Below, piece after piece: positions 15,399 to 22,763 of a DNA stretch of 40,542 nt. How positions within the stretch are numbered: position 1 is the stretch's first letter; every line of letters begins with the position of its first letter. Where the stretch lies: positions 1-40,542 of the forward strand of contig JALSSR010000209.1 in the NCBI GenBank assembly GCA_026984135.1, read 5' to 3'. The notes beneath the pieces were generated by a model. It saw only the letters and a program-made list of their open reading frames with translations, did not search any database and was not told the DNA's origin. Source of the DNA: Bacteroidales bacterium (GTDB lineage Bacteria; Bacteroidota; Bacteroidia; Bacteroidales; JAADJA01). Position numbers and translations under genes: made by a program.

Positions 15399-16034
15399 AT
15401 GCACGTACACGATTTAAATCCCAAAAAAGCACTTGCAACAATAATTATCTTCGTTATAATTATTATTTTAGGTTTTGTTACCTTGAAGCGTCCAAAATTT
15501 ATTTATAAAGTAAGTTTGCAGGAAAGCATCGAACTGCTTAAAGATAAAAATGCATATTTTTATCCCTGGCAACTTGTTGATGTAATAAATAAAGTGGATA
15601 ATAATATTGTACTTATTGATATCAGGGATATTTTCAGTTATGGTCAAGGACATATTCCGGGTTCGGAAAATATTTCGGCTTATGATCTAACAAGCAAGAA
15701 ATATATTGAATATCTTAACCGTTTAAATGCCGAGGGCAAAACTGTTGTTCTTTACGGTAATGATCAATTGGAAGCTAATGGCCCTTGGATGTGGTTCAAA
15801 CAGGTAGGTTACGAAAATTTTAAAGTTCTTCTCGGAGGATATAAATATTATTTGGCACATAAAGATAATCTTGAAGAAACAAAAAGTGATAAAAGCTATA
15901 TTTTGGAAGTGCCTGACTTTAATTTTGCCGAAGTAGCCAATAAAGGTGCTTCCATACAAAGCACTACTAAAAATACAAAAGTACCGGTGATTAAAAGAAA
16001 AAAGAAAAAGACAGTAGCTGCCGGTGGCTGCTGA
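15399..16034 (+). CDS. second rhodanese-fold protein, sole Cys at the C-terminal residue
   Basis: This 211-aa protein has a single N-terminal membrane helix (residues 11-29) and a rhodanese-like domain at about 57-155 (IVLIDIRDIFSYGQGHIPGSENIS, then KQVGYENFKVLLGGYKYYL). The catalytic position reads VVLYGNDQ, with Gly120 instead of Cys. The only cysteine in the whole protein is the final residue, C211, in KRKKKKTVAAGGC. A low-complexity linker (about 170-195) separates the domain from the tail. It is the last gene of the psr operon and a diverged paralog of the previous gene. The conservation of the tail despite divergence of the rest argues that the tail, not rhodanese catalysis, is under selection. 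Confidence 0.85.
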   Translation: MHVHDLNPKKALATIIIFVIIIILGFVTLKRPKFIYKVSLQESIELLKDKNAYFYPWQLVDVINKVDNNIVLIDIRDIFSYGQGHIPGSENISAYDLTSKKYIEYLNRLNAEGKTVVLYGNDQLEANGPWMWFKQVGYENFKVLLGGYKYYLAHKDNLEETKSDKSYILEVPDFNFAEVANKGASIQSTTKNTKVPVIKRKKKKTVAAGGC

Positions 16035-16057
16035 CAATTAAAACTTAAATCTCTTCT

Positions 16058-16089
16058 AAACCGCGTATCCGATAATACGTGGTTTTTTT
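16058..16089 (+). terminator. rho-independent terminator of the psr operon
   Basis: An 11-bp stem (AAACCGCGTAT paired with ATACGTGGTTT, one G-T pair) with a short loop is followed by seven T residues. It lies 24 bp after the last rhodanese-like stop. Confidence 0.85.
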
Positions 16090-16162
16090 ATTCCTACGAA
16101 AACGGATAAACATATCTGAAATCAATAATCGCTGTATTTCTTTATATTACTGGTAACCAGCC

Positions 16163-16190
16163 ACTTATTAACAGGCCAATGTTAATAAGT
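16163..16190. promoter_or_regulatory. 11-bp perfect inverted repeat, possible operator
   Basis: ACTTATTAACA and TGTTAATAAGT flank a six-base GGCCAA centre. No T-run follows, so a terminator is unlikely. It sits 122 bp upstream of the first outer-membrane barrel gene. A second small dyad, CTGGTAACCAG, lies at 16150-16160. Operator function is a guess from symmetry. Confidence 0.4.
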
Positions 16191-16312
16191 CTGCCCATAA
16201 TTTTTGTTTACCAACAAACTACCTTCATAATGACCTGTTTTACAGATGCTTATAAATTTTGGTATAAACATTGAATAACATCGTTTTGCAAATCAAGGTT
16301 TTTGATATTAAA

Positions 16313-17083
16313 ATGGGAAAAGGAATTATAATATTAGGTAATCGCAACAGGAACAGAAACATATTCCGCTTGCTTTTATTGGTATGCCTGCTTTTTATGA
16401 TTTCTTTTCCCTCTTTCTCGCAATACAGCAAAAGGTTAAAACCAAAGAAATTCGAATGGACAAAGAACTGGGGAGTTAATCTGAATATGGGAGCAACCTC
16501 ATTTTTCGGAGATGTCAGTCTATATGATGACGACTATGCTGACAAACTTAAAAAGGAAAGTGCTGTTGGCTACGGCATAATCTTTTCCAGAAGAATAAAT
16601 TCCCTTTTCAAACTTGAGTTTCAGCTTTTAAAAGGCAAGCTCAAAGGAAAAAACTCCAAATCAAAATTTGAAGCAAATGTCTTGGAATACACTTTTAACG
16701 CAACCTTAAATATTGTAAACCTGTTGCTACCTGAAAACAATGGTCGTTTTTTCTTGTATGTTAAAACGGGATTCGGACAGTTCAGATTTTCATCAAGGCT
16801 TGCATACAAAGATCCTGAGAAAGAAGACAGGGTAGTTAATACCGGTGTTCCCGAGTTTGTCTTTCTTCTGGGTACGGGAGCATATTATTCGATAAGCCCG
16901 TCATTCGATTTCACTGCCGAAGTCAACGGCAGGATGACAAATAATGACCAGATTGACGGAACAAAAAACAAAAAGGATAAGGACTATTACTCCTATATGT
17001 CAATAGGGATTACATATAATATTAACAATGCGAAACAGCATTACAGAAAATTTAAGAAAACACCTTTAATCAGGAAATATTAA
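16313..17083 (+). CDS. outer-membrane beta-barrel protein
   Basis: This 256-aa predicted outer-membrane barrel has a signal peptide (FRLLLLVCLLFMISFPSFSQ). The mature part alternates hydrophobic and polar residues and ends in an aromatic-rich strand (DYYSYMSIGITYNINN) before a basic tail. The N-terminal strand WGVNLNMGATSFFGDVSLYDDD is repeated nearly unchanged in the next gene, so the two are paralogs. The ORF track start (16271) lies in the non-coding region; ATG 16313 gives a normal signal peptide. No enzymatic motif is seen and the function is unknown. Confidence 0.75.
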   Translation: MGKGIIILGNRNRNRNIFRLLLLVCLLFMISFPSFSQYSKRLKPKKFEWTKNWGVNLNMGATSFFGDVSLYDDDYADKLKKESAVGYGIIFSRRINSLFKLEFQLLKGKLKGKNSKSKFEANVLEYTFNATLNIVNLLLPENNGRFFLYVKTGFGQFRFSSRLAYKDPEKEDRVVNTGVPEFVFLLGTGAYYSISPSFDFTAEVNGRMTNNDQIDGTKNKKDKDYYSYMSIGITYNINNAKQHYRKFKKTPLIRKY

Positions 17084-17124
17084 ATATGAATAAATTTATT
17101 GAATAACAATTAAAACTATATATC

Positions 17125-17886
17125 GTGAAAAAGCAAATCAAATATTTAATCGTAGCAGTTTTGTTTGTCTCAATGGCAATTCCCGAAACAGTAAACAGTC
17201 AAGGTTGGGGCGGACGTTGGAAACCCGGATTCTGGGATAATTGGTCGGTGAACGTAAATGGCGGCTTAACATCATTCTTCGGTGACTTAAGTTTATATGA
17301 TACCGATATTGCCGAGAAACTTTCAAAGGAGAGCGGACCTGCTTTCGGTATGCTTATGTCGAAATATCTTTCGCAAGATAGATTTGCCATTACAGGTCAA
17401 TTGTTATATGGCACCCTCAAGGGGCAAAACTCAACAACAATGTTTAATGCCAGTATCATTGAATATAATCTTCAGGGAAGGGTATATTTTTTAAATCTTT
17501 TCTCACCTGATAACCTGTCAAACTTTGATATTGTCGGATATGCAGGGTTGGGACAATTCAAATTTAAAAGTGAACAGTATAAAATAGAAGATCCGTCAGA
17601 TAAGTCAATTGAAGATACGGGTACTCCGGAATTTGTATATTTCTTCGGATTCGGAATTGAATATAAATTCCTGGACAAATTTGGCATAACCGCCGATATG
17701 GGGATGCGTCAGGCTCAAAATGACAAACTTGATGACCTTGTAAAAAATAAAAACTACGACTATTACAGTTACCTGAGTTTTGGGTTTACATACTATATTG
17801 ACAGTTTTAAGAAATCATCAAGAAGAGGTGGCAGATCATCTTCATTCAGAAGTCACGGAAGAGCTCCAATGAGAAGAAGAAGGTAG
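17125..17886 (+). CDS. outer-membrane beta-barrel protein, paralog of the preceding gene
   Basis: This 253-aa protein with a GTG start has a signal peptide (KQIKYLIVAVLFVSMAIPETVNSQ) and a barrel domain close to the previous product (WSVNVNGGLTSFFGDLSLYDTD, GTPEFVYFFGFGIEY, DYYSYLSFGFTYYID). The C-terminus is an arginine- and serine-rich tail (KKSSRRGGRSSSFRSHGRAPMRRRR), unusual after a barrel and possibly DNA-, LPS- or peptidoglycan-facing. The stop codon directly abuts the stop of the convergent anti-sigma gene, with no intergenic base. The function is unknown. Confidence 0.75.
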   Translation: MKKQIKYLIVAVLFVSMAIPETVNSQGWGGRWKPGFWDNWSVNVNGGLTSFFGDLSLYDTDIAEKLSKESGPAFGMLMSKYLSQDRFAITGQLLYGTLKGQNSTTMFNASIIEYNLQGRVYFLNLFSPDNLSNFDIVGYAGLGQFKFKSEQYKIEDPSDKSIEDTGTPEFVYFFGFGIEYKFLDKFGITADMGMRQAQNDKLDDLVKNKNYDYYSYLSFGFTYYIDSFKKSSRRGGRSSSFRSHGRAPMRRRR

Positions 17887-19284
17887 TTAAAACTTATACT
17901 TTATTCCCGTAAACCAGCTAATGGAGTACGGGTGATAATCAAACTTACCATCTTTATTTATCGGACTTAAAGCGTATTTGAAAGTAGGTTCAAAACTAAG
18001 AGACAATTTATTTAAGAAACTATATTCCATTCCTAACGACAGCGAACTGTTAAAGAAAACGGAATTAATATTATCCGAATTCTCCACATTATATTTTTGT
18101 GTATCAACTTCCAGATATGCATTATTGTTTGTTACAAAGGCCGGACTTATTCCTCCCATTACGTTTACGGAGAATTTTTTATTAAGAACTTTATAACGAA
18201 GCATCAAAGGAACCTCAAAAATATCAAAATCCTCAACAACCTTAACATTTAATTGATTTATAAGGTCAATGGTATCTTTTGCATCATCTATTTCTTTAAT
18301 ATCCGAAGGCATACTCTCCAATTTATAATCAATTTCACCCAACGATGTTTCTATCGAATAAAGTAAAAACTTTCCGTTATTCTCAACATAAGAGAGTGCG
18401 TCATTATTTATCTGACCTATCTTCGAATAATACATTCCGGTCTGAAAACTAATCCGTTTACTTACGCTATAATTAACATCCACGCCCAGAGCCAAGGAAG
18501 TTATAGACTCTTCACTGTTGTTATACGGTTCTTCATTTTCTATTACTCCGTTTGAATATGAAGTGCTAATATCACGATAGGAATTGACAGGAGCAGCCTG
18601 CGCTCCCACGGTCCATCTGAAAATACCGGATTTTGTATTATTATCGCCAAATCCATATTCCTGCAAGGGTTCGGTTTCGATATTATAATTTTCAATTTTA
18701 TTAATGTCTTGATGTGCTGATATTACAATAAATCCGGCAATCGCTTCATTCTCAATCTCAATATTGTCAATTCCCCTCATTTCAAGTTTATGGATTACCG
18801 TATTTTCACTTTTAACAGATTTTGAATTATCGGTAAATAAATTATTACTTTTATTATGTGCAGTAACAAAGCTTTCCGACCGCTCTGATTCAACAATTAT
18901 TACTTTCCGGGCTTCAGATGACTTATTATTAACACCGCCGGATTGTTTTTCCCGAACCATAACTTGCTTTGTCCTATCGTTATTACCAACAGCAGCTTCA
19001 GGAACCGAAGGTATAACAACAGGTTGCACGGCATTACCGGTTTCGGATAATTGCCCCGGAGAACCGGAATTGATGTTAAAGACAGCATAAAAATATCCTG
19101 CTCCGAATGCAATCAGGATGATAACTGAAGCGGCAATCAACCTGAGATAGAATAATGCTTTGCGCCTGCCAACTTTATCCAGGTCAGCATCAAGCCTGCT
19201 CCAGGCATACACGGGAGGACTTTCTTTATATCCCTTCAGTCCCTGCTCAAAAAGCCTGTCAATATTTTTCTTATCTCTGTTCAT
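17887..19284 (-). CDS. anti-sigma-like protein with C-terminal PorT-type barrel domain
   Basis: This 465-aa protein begins with a short cytoplasmic region (NIDRLFEQGLKGYKESPPVYAWSRLDADLDK), a common start of Bacteroidota anti-sigma/barrel genes. One membrane helix lies at about 43-67, followed by a Ser/Asn-rich linker to about 205. The C-terminal half resembles a PorT-family outer-membrane beta-barrel (SLALGVDVNYSVSKRISFQTGMYYSKIG, LMLRYKVLNKKFSVNVMGGISP, and the final SWFTGIKYKF). Its start overlaps the ECF sigma stop by 14 bp, so the pair is co-translated. It could span from inner to outer membrane and sense envelope state. That topology is inferred; the family-level similarity is what the sequence shows. 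Confidence 0.75.
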   Translation of the reverse strand: MNRDKKNIDRLFEQGLKGYKESPPVYAWSRLDADLDKVGRRKALFYLRLIAASVIILIAFGAGYFYAVFNINSGSPGQLSETGNAVQPVVIPSVPEAAVGNNDRTKQVMVREKQSGGVNNKSSEARKVIIVESERSESFVTAHNKSNNLFTDNSKSVKSENTVIHKLEMRGIDNIEIENEAIAGFIVISAHQDINKIENYNIETEPLQEYGFGDNNTKSGIFRWTVGAQAAPVNSYRDISTSYSNGVIENEEPYNNSEESITSLALGVDVNYSVSKRISFQTGMYYSKIGQINNDALSYVENNGKFLLYSIETSLGEIDYKLESMPSDIKEIDDAKDTIDLINQLNVKVVEDFDIFEVPLMLRYKVLNKKFSVNVMGGISPAFVTNNNAYLEVDTQKYNVENSDNINSVFFNSSLSLGMEYSFLNKLSLSFEPTFKYALSPINKDGKFDYHPYSISWFTGIKYKF

Positions 19285-19840
19285 TTGTTTTCAATAGCGG
19301 TGAAGTATAAAAATACTTTTTCACTTTATCCTGTAAAATATATCGTGCCCTTGAAAGATTGGATTTCGAAGTGCCCTCCGAAATTCCCAGCATCTCTCCT
19401 ATCTCCTTATGCGAGTATCCTTCAATGGCATATAAGTTAAAAACAACCCGATACTTAGGTGAAAGCTCCCTAATCAATTTTATGAGATCCTGAGCCGAAA
19501 TATCATCAATCACTTGCGAGAAATCAATATCATCTATAAAGTCAATATCATCATTCAAAGCATAAAGCTTACTTTGTTTGCGATACTTTTCAAGAGCAGT
19601 ATTTATCATAATCCGTCTTATCCAGCCTGCCAAGGAACCCTTATTTCCAAATTGCCCAATATTCTGAAAAACCTTCATAAACCCCTCATGCAAAGTATCT
19701 TCAGCCTCGGTATAATCTTTCGAGTAATACTGGCAAACCCCAAACATCTGCTCCGAAAAAAGATTGTACAACGCTTGCTGTGCCTCTCTTTTCCCGGATA
19801 AGCATCCCTTTACAATATGACTCAAATCATTCTTTGCCAT
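19271..19840 (-). CDS. ECF-type RNA polymerase sigma factor
   Basis: This 189-aa sigma-70 family protein of the ECF class has region 2 at about 25-90 (YYSKDYTEAEDTLHEGFMKVFQNIGQF, then GWIRRIMINTALEKYRKQ). An acidic linker (DDIDFIDDIDF) is followed by region 4 at about 125-175 (LSPKYRVVFNLYAIEGYSHKEIGEMLGISEGTSKSNLSRAR). It overlaps the downstream anti-sigma-like gene, the usual arrangement for control by a membrane-bound partner. Its regulon is unknown, though neighbouring barrel genes are candidates. Confidence 0.93.
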   Translation of the reverse strand: MAKNDLSHIVKGCLSGKREAQQALYNLFSEQMFGVCQYYSKDYTEAEDTLHEGFMKVFQNIGQFGNKGSLAGWIRRIMINTALEKYRKQSKLYALNDDIDFIDDIDFSQVIDDISAQDLIKLIRELSPKYRVVFNLYAIEGYSHKEIGEMLGISEGTSKSNLSRARYILQDKVKKYFYTSPLLKTNEQR

Positions 19841-20056
19841 CTGGCTTTACCGAATTTACAATACAGTAAAACCACTAAATTATAAAAAATATTGCTTTCG
19901 CAACAAATGATTTATATAATGATGAAAAAAAAATCGTAAGGGTTGCGTTTCAAAATATTGCTGAAAATGTAAAAAAAATAATATTTAAAGCAACCAAACC
20001 GGTAAAATCCTCATCTACTTAGAAACATCGTCGAAATAAACTGATGATTTATTATT

Positions 20057-20203
20057 ATGAAGACAATGAAAGAATATATGCTAAAAAAAATCCGGCCACT
20101 GAAAATTGACCCTAATGTTGTATTATTGTTTCTTGTCATTATGTTTTTTGTTCTGCTCTATGCCACTGAAAATATTGTAAAACTGACCTTACTTCCGCAA
20201 TAA
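20057..20203 (+). CDS. 48-aa single-pass membrane protein (not in the ORF track)
   Basis: An ATG-started ORF encodes MKTMKEYMLKKIRPLKIDP, then a hydrophobic helix (VVLLFLVIMFFVLLYA), then a short tail ending LLPQ. The N-terminus is strongly basic, predicting a cytoplasmic N-terminus and one membrane helix. It lies in the 435-bp gap between the ECF sigma factor (divergent) and a lipoprotein gene. Composition is protein-like rather than random AT-rich sequence. No family is recognised, so it is a hypothetical small membrane protein. Confidence 0.55.
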   Translation: MKTMKEYMLKKIRPLKIDPNVVLLFLVIMFFVLLYATENIVKLTLLPQ

Positions 20204-20259
20204 TTAATGTTTTTCTTCCGATATTGAATTTTCATTTCTCCAATTTCCACTGTATTTCA

Positions 20260-20267
20260 TACTTTTG
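20260..20267 (+). promoter_or_regulatory. -7 element of the lipoprotein gene
   Basis: TACTTTTG matches TAnnTTTG and is followed by GCGGCACTT and the ATG at 20276. Only 8 bp separate the box from the start codon, so the mRNA should be leaderless or nearly so. Confidence 0.6.
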
Positions 20268-20275
20268 CGGCACTT

Positions 20276-21259
20276 ATGATATCCGCTAAATCCATATCAG
20301 TAGCAATATTTACTTTTGGGATGTTTATTTTTTCATCCTGCACAAAAGAAAGCATTTCACCTGATTATAAAGTGATTAAAATTAATACCGAAGCAGAAAT
20401 ACATAATATTTTCTTTAATGATTCCCTATCAGGATATGCAGTGGGAGGAATCAAAAATGAATCGGGATATATTTTTAAAACCGATGACGGCGGTGCTTTA
20501 TGGAAAGAAATTTTTCATTCGGATACAAATCTTAATGACATTTACTTTCTGACATCCGAATACGGTTTTGCCTGTGGTGATGATATTTTACTATTGAGAA
20601 CCCTTGACTCGGGAAACAACTGGGAAAAAGTCACTTATGGATGGAATCCTCCGGAAGCATATATTACTCCGTTAAAACGGATTGAGTTTGCGGATGATAA
20701 AAACGGATATCTCACGGGTGGAGCATTTTTTAGCAAAGGACTTGTTTTCAGGACTGAAAACGGTGGTTTTTGGTGGGAACCCGAACATTTTGACAACGAA
20801 ATGTCGGCAAGCTATTTCAGTGAAAAAAAAACCGGATTGTTCGGAGGATACGGCCTCATAACAAAAACAACCGACGGAGCTAAAACCTTTCAGCCTGTTG
20901 ATATTAAAGGCGATTTTTATACATCATTCTGTTTTTTGACCAAAGAAACAGGATTTGCCTGCGGTTATAACGGCGGCATTTACAAAACCACCGACGGAGG
21001 TGATAACTGGAAAACCGTTTTCCAGCCTAATAATTTAAATCTCAACCGAATACATTTAAACGACATTACATTTACAAATACGGAAAAAGGTATTGCAGTA
21101 GGAAATGAAGGGGTTATTTTAATCAGTAATGATAGCGGCGATACGTGGGAAAAGGCGGACAAATTTACTAATAATAAGCTCTTTTCCGTTACAAAACGAT
21201 TTGATGATTATGTTTGGATAACATCCGAAAACGGAAATATCTATCAATTAAATTTATAA
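20276..21259 (+). CDS. Ycf48-like beta-propeller lipoprotein
   Basis: This 327-aa protein has a lipoprotein signal peptide (SVAIFTFGMFIFSSC, Cys at the lipobox). The mature part is a run of BNR/Ycf48-like propeller blades: GYIFKTDDGGALWKEI, LLLRTLDSGNNWEKV, GLVFRTENGGFWWEP, GGIYKTTDGGDNWKTV, GVILISNDSGDTWEKA. The blades alternate with GYAVG/GFACG turns typical of the family. It sits alone between a small membrane protein and a repeat cluster. Ycf48/HCF136 relatives outside phototrophs are common and mostly uncharacterised; a scaffolding role at the envelope is a guess. Confidence 0.82.
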   Translation: MISAKSISVAIFTFGMFIFSSCTKESISPDYKVIKINTEAEIHNIFFNDSLSGYAVGGIKNESGYIFKTDDGGALWKEIFHSDTNLNDIYFLTSEYGFACGDDILLLRTLDSGNNWEKVTYGWNPPEAYITPLKRIEFADDKNGYLTGGAFFSKGLVFRTENGGFWWEPEHFDNEMSASYFSEKKTGLFGGYGLITKTTDGAKTFQPVDIKGDFYTSFCFLTKETGFACGYNGGIYKTTDGGDNWKTVFQPNNLNLNRIHLNDITFTNTEKGIAVGNEGVILISNDSGDTWEKADKFTNNKLFSVTKRFDDYVWITSENGNIYQLNL

Positions 21260-21303
21260 ACCGGCTCTTTATTACTTTTGGTTAATCGGTCGTTTGATCG
21301 CAG

Positions 21304-21339
21304 GGACGATACGGACGATAGGGACGATAGGGACGATAG
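21304..21339. repeat. 9-bp tandem repeat, four copies
   Basis: The unit GGACGATAG (first copy GGACGATAC) is repeated four times head to tail. It is non-coding and lies directly next to a 22-bp palindrome. Confidence 0.9.
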
Positions 21340-21360
21340 AGACGCACGGCCGTGCGTCTC
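21339..21360. repeat. 22-bp perfect palindrome
   Basis: Each half reads GAGACGCACGG toward the centre, giving a perfect GC-rich 22-bp dyad in an AT-rich genome. It overlaps the first 23-bp tandem unit. It resembles REP-like dispersed palindromes and is not followed by a T-run. Confidence 0.85.
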
Positions 21361-21416
21361 AACATTCCCCGGCCGTGCGTCTCAACATTCCCCGGCCGTG
21401 CGTCTCAACATTCCCC
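21348..21416. repeat. 23-bp tandem repeat, three copies
   Basis: The unit starts GGCCGTGCGTCTC and ends AACATTCCCC. Three identical copies run head to tail and end in a C-run. There is no spacer between units, so this is not a CRISPR array. Confidence 0.9.
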
Positions 21417-21441
21417 CCCAAAAAACAAAAGAAATTTTCAA

Positions 21442-22641
21442 TTAAAAACCGCATCCTACGGAAACCTCCACAAAATCGGCCTGTCCTGCATTACCATTAA
21501 GGTACAACCCGATAAAAGGCTTTAGTTTTATTGTATTAACCTGATTCAAAATGTAGTACTGTGCTCCCAGTTTGCTGGAAAGATACTTTTTCGTAAAATT
21601 TTTAAACCCCGAAGTATTTTCATTAAGTTGCTGCAGATCGTTATAAAAAGGATTATAAACATTTAATCCGAGATGAAGAAGAAATCCGAATCGCCCCATC
21701 AGCATCTCTACTCCCCCGAACACCATTAGCCTTATTGACTTTTGCCGCTGATTGTCAGAATAGAAATTATTTGAGGTGATAAAATCGTAATAACTCACAT
21801 AATAATTAGCTTGCAATCCGAAAACAAGATTTGTAATAATGCTCACCCTCTTGGATAAGTATGCCGAAGCGACATACACCGGATATTTCGGGCCGCCAAC
21901 CGGAATTGTAGGAGAGGCAAATTCATGCAAACCCATTCCCAATCGAAAAATAAACTTTAATCTCCTGTCGAACCTAATTAAACTATCGGGAATATAAAAC
22001 TTATCGGGAATTTCATTCAGGTAATATTTTAATCCGAAATTCACAACCGGAATATTTGCTCCAACATTCGGTATTTGAATATGTCCGTCGGAGTAATGTT
22101 GTGCCCCAAAACCTAAAGTAAGTTCAATCTTTTTCGATACCTCATAGCTTCCGTTAACAAGGAGCATTGTGATATTCGTGATATGTGAGCCGATAATAAT
22201 ATTTTCCGGATTTGATATTCTGTCGTATGGTTTATTGAAATATGAAAAGCCCATTCCAAAAACGATATTAAAAGAAAAATTTCCATTCCGAAACGGTTCA
22301 AAAGAAATGTTCGGGACCACGGAAACATTGCTGCCCAACACACTGCTGTTTCCCAAATAACCGTACAACAGCATAACTCCTGTTTTGGGAAACTTGTAAT
22401 AATTTTCCCACCAGTGTTTCCCCCGAGTTTGCCATCCTACGTTAACACCTCCGAAGAATGAGGCCCCTCTGTCCGGAAAATCGGGATAGATATCAAGTAT
22501 TTTACCTGTTTGGAAAACCGGTTCGACAAAAAAAGAATTTTTCACAACCGGGTCACCTGTCTGCGCATATACCTTTCCCGGGCTTAAACAACAGGCAAAT
22601 ACCATTAAAAACCAAACACTTATTTTAACATTTCTATCCAC
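21442..22641 (-). CDS. PagL/acyloxyacyl hydrolase-like outer-membrane barrel
   Basis: This 399-aa protein has a GTG start and a signal peptide (VKISVWFLMVFACCLSPGKVYAQ). The central part matches the lipid A deacylase PagL/acyloxyacyl-hydrolase family: GFGAQHYSDGHIQIPNVGANIPVVNFGLKYYL contains the HxS catalytic pair in the expected HYSDGH motif. The rest is barrel-like with many aromatic residues. At 399 aa it is much longer than classical PagL and carries an additional C-terminal barrel half (from about residue 235), so it may be a fusion of two barrel repeats. Removing a lipid A acyl chain is the family-based function; activity is not certain. Confidence 0.72.
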   Translation of the reverse strand: MDRNVKISVWFLMVFACCLSPGKVYAQTGDPVVKNSFFVEPVFQTGKILDIYPDFPDRGASFFGGVNVGWQTRGKHWWENYYKFPKTGVMLLYGYLGNSSVLGSNVSVVPNISFEPFRNGNFSFNIVFGMGFSYFNKPYDRISNPENIIIGSHITNITMLLVNGSYEVSKKIELTLGFGAQHYSDGHIQIPNVGANIPVVNFGLKYYLNEIPDKFYIPDSLIRFDRRLKFIFRLGMGLHEFASPTIPVGGPKYPVYVASAYLSKRVSIITNLVFGLQANYYVSYYDFITSNNFYSDNQRQKSIRLMVFGGVEMLMGRFGFLLHLGLNVYNPFYNDLQQLNENTSGFKNFTKKYLSSKLGAQYYILNQVNTIKLKPFIGLYLNGNAGQADFVEVSVGCGF

Positions 22642-22720
22642 TAAAAGGCAAAAAATATGAGTAAAGAATAAAATTAATTGTCAAAAATCCGAAATAAAAC
22701 CGAAACATTGATAATTTTTG

Positions 22721-22728
22721 TAAATTTG
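22721..22728 (+). promoter_or_regulatory. -7 element of the beta-oxidation operon
   Basis: TAAATTTG matches TAnnTTTG and lies 35 bp upstream of the enoyl-CoA hydratase ATG. No convincing -33 box was located. Confidence 0.5.
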
Positions 22729-22763
22729 GGAGCGATTTTTTTACAAACCTATGTTATAAGATA

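Noticed and set aside
21348-21416. Three 23-bp repeats as a possible CRISPR array
   Set aside because: The units run directly into one another with no spacer sequence, and no cas gene is present.
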